Shown piece by piece: positions 46,439-55,404 of a stretch of 64,000 nucleotides of DNA (position 1 is the stretch's first letter; the number at the start of each line of letters is the position of its first letter). Under the pieces are notes generated by a model. That model was not told where the DNA came from. It ran no database searches and saw only the letters and a program-made list of their open reading frames with translations. The DNA is from Burkholderia multivorans ATCC BAA-247 (GTDB taxonomy: Bacteria > Pseudomonadota > Gammaproteobacteria > Burkholderiales > Burkholderiaceae). The position numbers and the translations under genes are program-made. Where the stretch lies: the NCBI RefSeq assembly GCF_000959525.1, contig NZ_CP009831.1, positions 2,170,001-2,234,000 on the forward strand, in the 5' to 3' direction.

Positions 46439-48028
46439 TCAGCTCGACGGCTTGCGCGCGAGGATCGCCGCGAGCTTCGCGCCGTCGGGGCTGCCGAGCC
46501 CGGTGCAGGCGTCCCAGCCGGCGGCCGCCGCGAACGTGCCGTTCGATCCTTTCGTGATGTCGCGCAGCGCGTCCGGATGCCGGTACAGCTTCGGGTTGAT
46601 CCAGCCGGCCGACGTGCCGGCCGCTGCGTTGATCCGCGCGATCAGCGCGGCCCACAGCGGCGCGACCGCGCTCGTACCGCCCATCACGGCCGGCGTGCCG
46701 GCGACGGAGACCTCGTAGCCCGTCTGCGGCGACGCATCGCCCGCGACGTCGGGCACGCCGCGCTTCGCGAGCGGCGCGCGGCTGCCGTCCGCGCGCGTTA
46801 GCGAGAGCCCGTGCTGCCACGCCGGCAGATCGAACAGCGTGCTGACACCGCCACCGCCCGCGCCGCCGCCGGACGCCTCGTCGTTCCACGCGACTTCGCT
46901 GCGGATGCCCTGCCCCGGCAGCGCGTCGAGCTGCGTGCCGCCGCAGCCGAGCACGTACGGGCTCGATGCGGGGAAGTCGACGTGATCGGCGCCGTCCTGC
47001 AGCCCGTCGCCCGAGCCGCTGTCGCCGGACGCCGCGCAGACGGTGATGCCCTGCGCGGCTGCCGCCTGCAGCACGCGGTTGAACGCCTGCGCGGATTGCG
47101 CCTGCCAGATCGCCTCCGGGCCGCCCCAACTGATCGAGATCACCGACGGCTTGTTCTTCGTGTCGTTGACGGCCGCGTTGACGGCCTGGATGAAGCCCGC
47201 ATCGCTGTTCGGCGCGAAGTAGACGGCGATTTTCGCGGCGGGCGCGATCGCGCCGGCGATCTCGATGTCGAGCGCGACTTCGCCGTCCGGGCCGTTCGGA
47301 TCGCCGGTCGGCGTGTTGCGGCCGGTGCCGACGTTCACGTCGACGAGCGTCGGCGGCGTCTTGATGCCGAGCCCGCTGAAGTACCGCGCGATGTCCGCGG
47401 CGCGGTAGCCGCCGCCGAGCTCGACGATCGCGATGCACTGGCCAGCGCCGTCGCCGGCCGGAAACCCGTACAGCGACGCGAGCTGCGGCGGCGTGAACGT
47501 GACGCTCGCCGCGCCGCGCGCCGGCTTGAACGGCGGGCGCAGCCGGAAGTGCGGCCGCGCCTGCGGGCGGCTGTCGAGGCCGAGCACGGCCGTGACCGCA
47601 TCGCCGAGCTCGTCCGGCAGCGCGATCGGCCCCGAGCGGCCGCGATACTGCCCGATCGCGTGATGCTCGAAACGCTCGAGCGTGACGCCGAACGCGGTTT
47701 CGAATTGCTTGATGGTGCCCGACAGCACGACGACGCTTTCGGCCGGATCGACGCGATCGACCGTCAGCTGATGACGGCGCGCGAAGTCCTCGGTTTTGCG
47801 GATGTCGTCGGGGCTTGCCGAGAAGCGCTGCGCGAATGCGTCGCGCGACAGCGGTTTGGCTTGCGGATCGCCGCTGGCGAGCCGCTGGAGCAGCGTGTCG
47901 AGTTGCCCTTCTTCCTGCCGCCGCAACATGATCGTGACGTGGATGCGTTCTGCCGGATCGCACGGGCCGAGACACTTGGAGTCGGCGACGATTCGGGGTT
48001 CGCGGTCGGCGTGAAGATGCCTTGCCAT
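46439..48028 (-). CDS. Sedolisin-type serine peptidase (family S53)
   Basis: This 529-residue peptidase has an activation prodomain (about 20-170), with the typical R-R-H-Q-L-T-V-D and F-E-x-A-F-G-V-T-L blocks, and a subtilisin-fold catalytic domain. The catalytic residues are visible: E250 and D254 in G-E-V-A-L-D-I-E-I-A-G, the oxyanion D336 in S-G-D-S-G, and the nucleophile S453 in G-G-T-S-A-V-A-P. ATG 48028 has a very strong AAAGGAGGG site. There is no classical signal peptide, which is common for bacterial sedolisins. It should work at acid pH. It is transcribed upstream of an S10 carboxypeptidase gene. Confidence 0.92.
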   Translation of the reverse strand: MARHLHADREPRIVADSKCLGPCDPAERIHVTIMLRRQEEGQLDTLLQRLASGDPQAKPLSRDAFAQRFSASPDDIRKTEDFARRHQLTVDRVDPAESVVVLSGTIKQFETAFGVTLERFEHHAIGQYRGRSGPIALPDELGDAVTAVLGLDSRPQARPHFRLRPPFKPARGAASVTFTPPQLASLYGFPAGDGAGQCIAIVELGGGYRAADIARYFSGLGIKTPPTLVDVNVGTGRNTPTGDPNGPDGEVALDIEIAGAIAPAAKIAVYFAPNSDAGFIQAVNAAVNDTKNKPSVISISWGGPEAIWQAQSAQAFNRVLQAAAAQGITVCAASGDSGSGDGLQDGADHVDFPASSPYVLGCGGTQLDALPGQGIRSEVAWNDEASGGGAGGGGVSTLFDLPAWQHGLSLTRADGSRAPLAKRGVPDVAGDASPQTGYEVSVAGTPAVMGGTSAVAPLWAALIARINAAAGTSAGWINPKLYRHPDALRDITKGSNGTFAAAAGWDACTGLGSPDGAKLAAILARKPSS

Positions 48029-48234
48029 GTTCAGACCCTCCTTTGTACCGCGTTGCACGGAACAGCCAGGAAATCGGACATGGCCGACGGAAGACGGTTC
48101 CGTGTGGTCAGTCGGGTTCGCAGTCGCGCGAAGTCACAGGAAGTGTAGAACAGTCGGATGATTTGCGCGCGGCGCGCGGCGTGCGGCGCGCAGCGCGCGG
48201 CAGGCGCGGGGCGGCCGCGCGCTGCCGCACGCGC

Positions 48235-48858
48235 TCAGTCCATCGACAGCCGCAGCGCGAAGCCGAGCAGTGCGGCAGAGAACGTCCAGCGCTGCACCGT
48301 CTGCGCGAGCGGATGCGCACGCATCCATGCGGCGATCCGCGACGCGCCGAACACGCAGGCGAGATCGAAGCAGACGCCGGCCGCGACCAGCAGCGCGCCG
48401 AGCGCGAACATCTGCCAGACGACCGGCCCGGCCTCCGGCCGCACGAACTGCGGCAGCAGCACCGAGCAGAACAGCAGCGCCTTCGGATTCAGCAGGTTGG
48501 TCAGCAGCCCTTTCACGAACGACTGACGCAGTTCGCCGGCCGCGGCCGCGTCGCCGTTGCCGATGTCGAATACCGGCGAGCGGAACACCTGGATCGCGAC
48601 GTAGCCGAGATAGAGCGCACCGCCGTAGCGGATCGCTTCGTAGAGCCACGGCGCGCTGCGGATCAGCGCCGCGACGCCGCACGCGGACAGCGTCACGTGC
48701 GCGCTACGCGACAGCGACAGGCCGGCCGCGGCCGCGATGCCGGGCCGGACGCCGCGGCCGATGCTGGTCTGCAGCACGAGCGCCATGTCGGGCCCCGGCA
48801 CGGCGTAGATCGCCGCGAGCGCGGCGAGATAAATGAACAGCAAATGCGTGGAAATCAT
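48235..48858 (-). CDS. LysE/RhtB-family amino-acid exporter
   Basis: This 207-residue inner-membrane protein has six predicted helices. The family start I-Y-A-V-P-G-P-D and the central L-T-N-L-L-N-P-K-A-L-L-F are diagnostic. Members export amino acids such as threonine, homoserine, leucine or lysine. ATG 48858 has a GGGGGAAG site. It is divergent from an Lrp/AsnC-type regulator across 134 bases, a common arrangement in which the regulator senses the exported amino acid. Confidence 0.9.
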   Translation of the reverse strand: MISTHLLFIYLAALAAIYAVPGPDMALVLQTSIGRGVRPGIAAAAGLSLSRSAHVTLSACGVAALIRSAPWLYEAIRYGGALYLGYVAIQVFRSPVFDIGNGDAAAAGELRQSFVKGLLTNLLNPKALLFCSVLLPQFVRPEAGPVVWQMFALGALLVAAGVCFDLACVFGASRIAAWMRAHPLAQTVQRWTFSAALLGFALRLSMD

Positions 48859-48946
48859 CGTCTTCCCCCGTCCCTCAACGGCGATAGTTTGCCGCTGGCG
48901 GATGAGGGTTTATTGGCCGTCTTCTGCCCCGCACTCGCATTTGATA

Positions 48947-48988
48947 GCGGAATCCGCCACAATTTGCGCATTCGAACAGGATTTCCGC
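48947..48988. promoter_or_regulatory. Inverted repeat at the Lrp/LysE divergent promoter
   Basis: GCGGAATCC (48947-48955) and GGATTTCCGC (48979-48988) form an imperfect inverted repeat directly before the Lrp-type gene. It is a plausible binding site for that regulator and would cover its own promoter region. Confidence 0.4.
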
Positions 48989-48992
48989 CAAG

Positions 48993-49457
48993 ATGACCGA
49001 ACTCGACAAAACCGACCGCGCGATCCTCGCCGCGGTGCAACGCGACGGGCGCCTGTCGATCGCGCGGCTGGCCGACAGCGTCGGCCTGTCCGAGACGCCG
49101 TGTGCGCGGCGGCTGAAGCGGCTGGAAAACGACGGCTACATCGAGCGCTACCGTGCGCAGCTGTCGCGCAAGGCGCTCGGCTTCGGCGTCGTCTCCTTCG
49201 TGCTCGTGCGCTTCGCGACGCACGACCGCAAGGTCGCCGACCGCTTCGAGCGCGAGGTGCTCGGCATCGAGCGGATTCTGTCGTGCCACAACGTCGCGGG
49301 CACGGCCGACTATCTGTTGCAGATCGTTGCGCGCGATCTCGACGACTACGGCACGTTCCTGCGCGACTCGCTGCGGATGCTGCCGGGCGTCACGTCGATC
49401 GAATCGGCGCTGTCGCTGCGCGAGGTCAAACACGACGCGGGGCTGCCGGTGCCTTGA
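48993..49457 (+). CDS. Lrp/AsnC-family transcriptional regulator
   Basis: This 154-residue regulator has an N-terminal helix-turn-helix (L-D-K-T-D-R-A-I-L-A-A-V-Q-R-D-G-R-L-S then A-D-S-V-G-L-S-E-T-P-C-A-R-R) and a C-terminal RAM ligand-binding domain with G-T-A-D-Y-L-L-Q and the final block P-G-V-T-S-I-E-S. It is divergent from an amino-acid exporter, its most likely target. An inverted repeat overlaps the region just before its start. Confidence 0.92.
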   Translation: MTELDKTDRAILAAVQRDGRLSIARLADSVGLSETPCARRLKRLENDGYIERYRAQLSRKALGFGVVSFVLVRFATHDRKVADRFEREVLGIERILSCHNVAGTADYLLQIVARDLDDYGTFLRDSLRMLPGVTSIESALSLREVKHDAGLPVP

Positions 49458-49523
49458 TCGCGCGGGCGGCGAAGCCGCGAACGCCAAATCGAAGCCACGC
49501 GCGGCGCGCGGCGGGGAATGGTG

Positions 49524-50438
49524 TCAGGCCGGCGTATCCGGCGTGTGGTGCGCGCGCTCGAGGTCCTCGAGAAACGCTTCGACGAGCGGATTGCCGCGCC
49601 CGCTGCGCGCGACGACCATGTGAAACGTGACGTCGTAACGCAGCCGCTCCGGATCGAGCGGCGCGAGCAGCCCTTGGGCGACGTACGGCGCCGCGAAATG
49701 CTGCGGCAGATAGCCGAGGTGATGGCCCGACAGGATCAGCAGCGCGACGGCCTCCATGTTGTCGGCGGTCGCCGTCACGCGGTCGGGGGTCGTCGACATC
49801 TGCGCTTCCGGCAGCGGGTACGAGCGCCAGGCCCACTCGAATCCGGCGACGTCCTCGGGCGTCAGCGTGCCCGCGCGCGCGAACAGCGGATGGCCGCGGC
49901 CGCAATACGCGACCTGCCGCTCGACGAACAGCGGCGTGTATTCGAGCGACGGCACGCGATGCCAGAAATAGCCGACCGCGATCTGGATCTCGTCGCTCAG
50001 CAGCTTCTCCTCGAGATCGCCCGGCGCGCGCACCGAGATCGAGAAGCGCACGGCCTCGTCGCGCGTACGGAACGCGGCGATCGCCTCGGCGATCCGCGCG
50101 TTCTGGCTCACCGGCGTATGGCCGATCAGCCCGATATTGAGCGTGCCGACCAGCTGGCGATCCATATGCCGCGCGGCCATGCCGAATTCGTCGAGCGCTG
50201 CGAGCAGCTTGCGGCTCATCGCGTGGAACCGCTCGCCCTTCGGCGTGAGCCGGAAGCCGCTGCGGCCGCGCTCGCAAAGCCGATAGCCGAGCCGCGTCTC
50301 GAGCGACGACAGCTGCGCGCTGATCGTCGACTGGCCGACGTTCAGCACCGCCTGCGCCGCCGATACGCCACCCGCGTCCGTCACCGCGAGAAACACGCGG
50401 ATCAGCCGCAGATCGAGGGTCGACAGATTCCCCAGCAC
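49524..50438 (-). CDS. LysR-family regulator divergent from a ureohydrolase
   Basis: This 304-residue LysR-type regulator has the helix-turn-helix segments L-I-R-V-F-L-A-V-T-D-A-G-G-V-S-A-A-Q and V-G-Q-S-T-I-S-A-Q-L-S-S-L-E, followed by a two-lobed effector-binding domain. A GTG start at 50438 is supported by an AAGGGG site. It is divergent from a guanidino-acid hydrolase and transporter pair and most likely activates them in response to the guanidino compound. An inverted repeat covers its leader region. Confidence 0.9.
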   Translation of the reverse strand: MLGNLSTLDLRLIRVFLAVTDAGGVSAAQAVLNVGQSTISAQLSSLETRLGYRLCERGRSGFRLTPKGERFHAMSRKLLAALDEFGMAARHMDRQLVGTLNIGLIGHTPVSQNARIAEAIAAFRTRDEAVRFSISVRAPGDLEEKLLSDEIQIAVGYFWHRVPSLEYTPLFVERQVAYCGRGHPLFARAGTLTPEDVAGFEWAWRSYPLPEAQMSTTPDRVTATADNMEAVALLILSGHHLGYLPQHFAAPYVAQGLLAPLDPERLRYDVTFHMVVARSGRGNPLVEAFLEDLERAHHTPDTPA

Positions 50439-50462
50439 GCTATTCCCCTTCCATGCATCGAT

Positions 50463-50490
50463 GAAGATCGATGTTTACGTCGATATCTTC
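50463..50490. promoter_or_regulatory. Inverted repeat in the LysR/ureohydrolase divergent region
   Basis: GAAGATCGA (50463-50471) and TCGATATCTTC (50480-50490) form an imperfect inverted repeat, with the core ATCGA-N8-TCGAT. It lies between the divergent starts and is the best candidate site for the LysR protein, although it does not fit the simple T-N11-A form. Confidence 0.45.
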
Positions 50491-50576
50491 GCATTCTTCT
50501 TTAAGGCCGGAACGCGTACAACTGTGCGCCGAGCCGCGTCGAATGATACGGCAACCCCACATTGGAAGAGCGCCCC

Positions 50577-51533
50577 ATGAACGACCACACCCATTTCCAG
50601 CCGCTCGGCGGCAATGAAATGCCGCGCTGCGGCGGCATCGCGACGATGATGCGCCTGCCGCACGTGGCGAGCGCCGCCGGCCTCGACGCCTGCTTCGTCG
50701 GCGTGCCGTTCGATCTCGGCACGTCGAACCGCACCGGCGCACGCTTCGGCCCGCGCCAGATCCGTACCGAATCCGTGCTGCTGCGCCCGTACAACATGGC
50801 GACGCGCGCCGCGCCGTTCGATTCGCTGCAGATCGCCGACATCGGCGACGTCGCGATCAATCCGTACAACCTGCACGATTCGATCGCGCGCATCGAAGCC
50901 GCGTACGACGCGATCCTCGAGCACGACTGCAAGCCGATCACGCTCGGCGGCGATCACACGATCGCGCTGCCGATCCTGCGCGCGATCCACCGCAAGCACG
51001 GCAAGGTCGCATTGATCCACGTCGATGCGCACGCCGACGTGAACGATACGATGATGGGCGAAAAGATCGCGCACGGCACGCCGTTTCGCCGCGCGGTCGA
51101 GGAAGGCCTGCTGCACGGCGACAAGGTCACGCAGATCGGCCTGCGCGGCACCGGCTACGCAGCCGAAGACTTCGACTGGTGCCGCGAGCAGGGTTTCCGC
51201 GTCGTTCAGGCGGAAGAATGCTGGAACAAGTCGCTCGCGCCGCTGATGGACGAAGTGCGCGAGCGCGTCGGCGACACGCCGGTCTACATCAGCTTCGACA
51301 TCGACGGCATCGATCCCGCCTACGCACCGGGCACCGGCACGCCGGAAATCGCGGGCCTCACGGTGCCGCAGGCACTCGAGATCATCCGCGGCGCGCGCGG
51401 GCTGAACATCGTCGGCTGCGATCTCGTCGAAGTCGCGCCGCCGTACGACCCGTTCGGCACGACGGCATTGCTCGGCGCGAACCTCGCATACGAGCTGCTG
51501 TGCGTGCTGCCGGGCGTCGCGTACCGCGACTGA
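50577..51533 (+). CDS. Ureohydrolase, probable guanidinobutyrase/guanidinopropionase (agmatinase family)
   Basis: This 318-residue binuclear manganese hydrolase releases urea from a guanidino compound. Metal-binding blocks are G-G-D-H-T (124-128), D-A-H-A-D (150-154) and S-F-D-I-D-G-I-D-P (about 240-250). The N-terminal L-G-G-N-E-M-P-R-x-G-G-I-A-T-M and R-P-Y-N-M-A-T segments are those I associate with Pseudomonas guanidinobutyrase (GbuA) and guanidinopropionase (GpuA) rather than with true agmatinases. ATG 50577 follows GGAAGAG. It is co-oriented with an MFS transporter 51 bases downstream and divergent from a LysR regulator, the arrangement expected for a catabolic uptake-and-hydrolysis unit. 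The exact substrate is not certain. Confidence 0.87.
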   Translation: MNDHTHFQPLGGNEMPRCGGIATMMRLPHVASAAGLDACFVGVPFDLGTSNRTGARFGPRQIRTESVLLRPYNMATRAAPFDSLQIADIGDVAINPYNLHDSIARIEAAYDAILEHDCKPITLGGDHTIALPILRAIHRKHGKVALIHVDAHADVNDTMMGEKIAHGTPFRRAVEEGLLHGDKVTQIGLRGTGYAAEDFDWCREQGFRVVQAEECWNKSLAPLMDEVRERVGDTPVYISFDIDGIDPAYAPGTGTPEIAGLTVPQALEIIRGARGLNIVGCDLVEVAPPYDPFGTTALLGANLAYELLCVLPGVAYRD

Positions 51534-51584
51534 CGCGCGCCGCGACCATTCCCAATCAGAGGATTCAAGAGGAGCCAGAAAAAG

Positions 51585-52925
51585 ATGGAGACTTCCGTCA
51601 AGCAACCGAAGCGGGCGGCGCTTGCGTCGTTCGTCGGCACGACGATCGAGTGGTACGACTTCTACAGCTATGCGACCGCCGCCGCCATCGTGTTCGGCCC
51701 GCTGTTCTTTCCCGGCGAGAACCGCTTCGTGAGCTTGCTCGCGTCGTTCGGCTCGTTCGCGGTGGGCTTTTTCGCGCGGCCGTTCGGCGGCGTGCTGTTC
51801 GGCTATCTCGGCGACCGCTTCGGCCGCAAGCGCTCGCTGCTCGCGACGCTGATGCTGATGGCCGTGTCGACGGTCGCGATCGGCCTGCTGCCCACCTATG
51901 CGACGGCCGGCATGCTCGCGCCGATCCTGCTCGTGCTGATGCGCGTGCTGCAAGGGATCGCGGTCGGCGGCGAATGGGGCGGCGCGGTGCTGCTCGCCGG
52001 CGAACATGCGCCGGCAGGCAAGCGCACGTTCTTCGCCTCGTTCGCGCAGCTCGGCAGCGCGAGCGGCCTGATCCTGTCGATGCTCGCGTTCGGCGCGATC
52101 AGCACACTGCCGAAGGAAGACCTGATGAGCTGGGGCTGGCGCCTGCCGTTCCTCGCGAGCGCGGTGCTGCTCGCCGTCGGCTTCGTGATTCGCGCAAGCG
52201 TGTCCGAATCGCCGGAGTTCGAGGAGGTGCGCAAGAGCGGCGACACCGCGCGCAATCCGGTGCGCGAGGCGCTGAAGTACTGGCCGCTGCTGCTGCTCGC
52301 GATCGGTGCGAACGTATACGGGATCGCCGGCGTGTACTTCAGCAACATCTTCATGATCAGCTATGCGACGCAGTTCCTGTCGCTGGACCGCTCGATGGTG
52401 CTGCATTGCATGACGATCGTGGCCGTGCTGCAGTTCGTCGTGCAGCTCGCGGCCGCGTTCTTCGCGCAGCGCTTCGGAACGACGCGCGTGCTGCTGATCA
52501 CCGGCGCGTGGGCCGCGATCGTGCCGTTCGTGATGCTGCCGCTCGTGCATGTCGGCACGCCGCTGTCGATCACGGTCGGCGTCGGCCTCGCGACGCTCGC
52601 GGAATCCGGCTACTACTCGGTCGTCGCGGGCTTCGTGAGCGGCATCTTCGTCGCACGGATCCGCTACACGGCGATCTCGATCGCCTATCAGGTGTGCGGC
52701 GCACTCGCCGGCGGCCTGACGCCGCTCGTCGCGACGATCATCGCGCAGAACACCGCGCCGCAGTGGTGGCCGCTCGCGATTCAGTACACGAGTGCCGCAG
52801 TGCTGTCGTCGCTGTGCGTGTGGCTGATCTCGCGCCGCGTCAGCATCGACGATGCGGGATCTTCCGCGAAGGATGTCGATGCGCTGCCGCGCGCTGGCGC
52901 GCACACCGCCGCGCATACCGCGTAA
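51585..52925 (+). CDS. MFS transporter of the metabolite:H+ symporter group
   Basis: This 446-residue protein has 12 predicted membrane helices. The start F-V-G-T-T-I-E-W-Y-D-F-Y is the hallmark of the MHS group (shikimate, proline/betaine and citrate carriers), as is F-G-Y-L-G-D-R-F-G-R-K-R and the block Q-G-I-A-V-G-G-E-W-G-G-A. It lies 51 bases after the ureohydrolase gene and is probably co-transcribed, so it likely imports the guanidino acid or a related compound. That substrate is inferred from context. Confidence 0.88.
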   Translation: METSVKQPKRAALASFVGTTIEWYDFYSYATAAAIVFGPLFFPGENRFVSLLASFGSFAVGFFARPFGGVLFGYLGDRFGRKRSLLATLMLMAVSTVAIGLLPTYATAGMLAPILLVLMRVLQGIAVGGEWGGAVLLAGEHAPAGKRTFFASFAQLGSASGLILSMLAFGAISTLPKEDLMSWGWRLPFLASAVLLAVGFVIRASVSESPEFEEVRKSGDTARNPVREALKYWPLLLLAIGANVYGIAGVYFSNIFMISYATQFLSLDRSMVLHCMTIVAVLQFVVQLAAAFFAQRFGTTRVLLITGAWAAIVPFVMLPLVHVGTPLSITVGVGLATLAESGYYSVVAGFVSGIFVARIRYTAISIAYQVCGALAGGLTPLVATIIAQNTAPQWWPLAIQYTSAAVLSSLCVWLISRRVSIDDAGSSAKDVDALPRAGAHTAAHTA

Positions 52926-52936
52926 GCGTCGCACTT

Positions 52937-52966
52937 CGCCGGGCAGACCTCGGCGCCTGCCCGGCG
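52937..52966. terminator. GC-rich hairpin between convergent MFS and metE genes
   Basis: A perfect 10-bp stem (52937-52946 with 52957-52966, 10-base loop) fills the 58-base gap between the two convergent genes. There is no U-tract, so it may act as a 3'-end stabiliser or as a weak bidirectional terminator. Confidence 0.45.
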
Positions 52967-52983
52967 CGCCGCGCGCGGCGACG

Positions 52984-55278
52984 TTACCGCTGCTGCGCGC
53001 GCAGCGTCTTCGCGGCCGCCACCATGTTGGCCAGCGCCGGAATCACTTCCTCCCACCGGCGCGTCTTCAACCCGCAATCCGGGTTCACCCACAGACGGTC
53101 GGCCGGGATCCGCTCGGCCGCCTTCTTCATCAGCGCGACGATGTGGTCCTGTGTCGGAATGTTCGGCGAATGAATGTCGTACACGCCGGGCCCGATCTCG
53201 TTCGGATACCTGAAGCTGTCGAACGCGTCGAGCAGTTCCATGTCGGAGCGCGACGTTTCGATCGTGATCACGTCGGCGTCCATGTCGGCGATCGACGCGA
53301 TGATGTCGTTGAACTCCGAATAGCACATGTGCGTGTGGATCTGCGTGTCGTCGCGCACGCCGTTCGCGGCGAGCCGGAACGACTCGACCGCCCATTGCAG
53401 ATACGCACTCCATTGCGAACGGCGCAGCGGCAGCCCTTCGCGCAACGCGGCCTCGTCGATCTGGATCACGCGTACGCCGGCCTTCTCGAGATCGAGCACT
53501 TCGTCGCGGATCGCGAGCGCGAGCTGACGGCAGGACACCGAGCGCGGCTGGTCGTCGCGCACGAACGACCAGTTCAGGATCGTCACGGGACCCGTCAGCA
53601 TGCCCTTCATCGGCTTGTGCGTCAGCGACTGCGCATACGCGATCCATTCGACCGTCATCGCCTTCGGGCGGCTGATGTCGCCGAACAGGATCGGCGGCTT
53701 GACGCAGCGCGAACCGTACGACTGCACCCAGCCGAACCGGCTGAACGCGAATCCGTCGAGCTGCTCGCCGAAATATTCGACCATGTCGTTGCGCTCGGCT
53801 TCGCCGTGCACGAGCACGTCGAGTTCGAGCGACTCCTGCTCGCGCACGCTGCGCTCGATCTCGGCACGCATCGCCGCGCGATAGCCGGCTTCGTCGAGCG
53901 TGCCCGCCTTGAAGCGGCTGCGCGCGTGCCGGATCTCCGCGGTCTGCGGGAACGAGCCGATCGTCGTCGTCGGGAATGCCGGCAGATTCAGTTGCGCGGC
54001 TTGCTTCGCCGCGCGCTGCGGATACGGGCTCGCGCGATCGCCGAGACGTGCATCGATACGCGCAATCGCGTCCTTCACGGCCGCGTTGTGCACGCGCGGC
54101 GAGCGGCGGCGCGAGTCGATCGCGGCGGCATTCGCGGCAAGCGCGTCGGCAACCTTGTCGCGCCCTTCGTTCAGCGCGGTCGCGAGCACCTTCAGCTCGT
54201 CGAGCTTCTGCAATGCGAAGGCGAGCCACGAACGGATGTCGGCATCGAGCCGGTCCTCGCTCGCGAGGTCGACCGGCACGTGCAGCAGCGAGCACGACGG
54301 CGCGAGCCACAGCCGGTCGCCGAGTTCCTTCGCAAGCGGTTCGAGCCAGTCGAGCGTCGCGTTCAGATCTGTCTTCCAGATATTGCGGCCGTTGATCGCG
54401 CCGACCGACAGCACGCGGTCCGCCGGCAGTTCGCGCACGACTGCGGCGATCTCGTCGCGCGCGTTGATCGCATCGACATGCAGGCCGTCGACCGGTAGCG
54501 ACGCCGCAAGCGTCAGGTTGTCCTGCAACTCGCCGAAGTAGGTCGCGAGCAGCAGCTTGATGCGGCGCGTCTCGAGCGCCGCATAGGCGGTGCGCAGTGC
54601 GTGCCGCCATTCGGCATCGAGTTCGGTGACGAGAATCGGCTCGTCGACCTGCACCCACTCGACGCCTTGCGCAGTCAGCGTATCGAGCAGCGCGCCGTAT
54701 ACGGGCAGCAGTTTCGGCAGCAGCGCGAGCCGGTCGGAATCGTCCTTCGACTTGCCGAGCCACAGATAGGTGACGGGGCCGAGAATCACGGGCTTCGCGG
54801 TCACGCCCGCCGCGCGCGCCTCCGCGAGATGCTGAAGCAGCCGCGACGGATCGAGCGAGAAGTTCGTATCGGCGTGGAACTCCGGGACGATGTAGTGATA
54901 GTTCGTGTCGAACCACTTCGTCATCTCGCCGGCCGCGACGCCGCCGCAGCACGCGGCGTGCGCGTCGGCGGACTGCGCGGAACGGCCGCGCGCCACGCGG
55001 AAGTAATTGTCGAGCGGATCGCCGGGAAAATCCCGCACGCGCTTCGGCAGATTGCCAAGCGTGAAGCTCATGTCGAGCACCTGATCGTAGAACGCGAAAT
55101 CGCCGATCGGCACGAGATCGAGCCCGCGCTGATCGTTCCAGTGCTGCCGACGCAGCGCCGCGCCGAGCGCCGTCAGTTCGTCGCGCGACGATTCGCCGTT
55201 CCAGTAGCGTTCGAGACCGAACTTGAGTTCGCGCTTCGCGCCGATGCGTGGAAAACCGAGGTTGTGTGTCGTGACCAT
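52984..55278 (-). CDS. metE: Cobalamin-independent methionine synthase
   Basis: This 764-residue enzyme transfers a methyl group from methyltetrahydrofolate-triglutamate to homocysteine. The N-terminal domain carries the start [13 protein letters not shown]. The C-terminal domain carries the zinc ligands in [11 protein letters not shown] and in N-P-D-C-G-L-K-T-R near the end, plus T-T-I-G-S-F-P-Q-T at its beginning. ATG 55278 is chosen from the family N-terminus; the ribosome-binding site is weak. It is divergent from metR, and a long palindrome between them fits MetR-dependent activation by homocysteine. Confidence 0.96.
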   Translation of the reverse strand: MVTTHNLGFPRIGAKRELKFGLERYWNGESSRDELTALGAALRRQHWNDQRGLDLVPIGDFAFYDQVLDMSFTLGNLPKRVRDFPGDPLDNYFRVARGRSAQSADAHAACCGGVAAGEMTKWFDTNYHYIVPEFHADTNFSLDPSRLLQHLAEARAAGVTAKPVILGPVTYLWLGKSKDDSDRLALLPKLLPVYGALLDTLTAQGVEWVQVDEPILVTELDAEWRHALRTAYAALETRRIKLLLATYFGELQDNLTLAASLPVDGLHVDAINARDEIAAVVRELPADRVLSVGAINGRNIWKTDLNATLDWLEPLAKELGDRLWLAPSCSLLHVPVDLASEDRLDADIRSWLAFALQKLDELKVLATALNEGRDKVADALAANAAAIDSRRRSPRVHNAAVKDAIARIDARLGDRASPYPQRAAKQAAQLNLPAFPTTTIGSFPQTAEIRHARSRFKAGTLDEAGYRAAMRAEIERSVREQESLELDVLVHGEAERNDMVEYFGEQLDGFAFSRFGWVQSYGSRCVKPPILFGDISRPKAMTVEWIAYAQSLTHKPMKGMLTGPVTILNWSFVRDDQPRSVSCRQLALAIRDEVLDLEKAGVRVIQIDEAALREGLPLRRSQWSAYLQWAVESFRLAANGVRDDTQIHTHMCYSEFNDIIASIADMDADVITIETSRSDMELLDAFDSFRYPNEIGPGVYDIHSPNIPTQDHIVALMKKAAERIPADRLWVNPDCGLKTRRWEEVIPALANMVAAAKTLRAQQR

Positions 55279-55335
55279 GGAGCTGCCGTTCTGAAGGAAT
55301 GATGGATCGGCAGCCATGATAGGGATTTCAACACA

Positions 55336-55358
55336 TGAAATAAAATGGCATTATTTCA
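55336..55358. promoter_or_regulatory. MetR operator candidate between metE and metR
   Basis: TGAAATAA (55336-55343) and TTATTTCA (55351-55358) are perfect 8-bp arms around a 7-base centre. The outer TGAA...TTCA bases agree with the MetR recognition half-sites known from enterobacteria. The site lies in the 126-base divergent region and could serve both genes. Confidence 0.65.
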
Positions 55359-55404
55359 TTCATCCATCAAAACTGTTCATGTATCCGGTTCGCCGGCGCA
55401 CGTC

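Noticed and set aside
46368-47975. An N-terminal extension of the S10 peptidase reading through the sedolisin gene
   Set aside because: It is a different frame of the sedolisin gene, and the S10 gene has its own strong ribosome-binding site and start at 46367.
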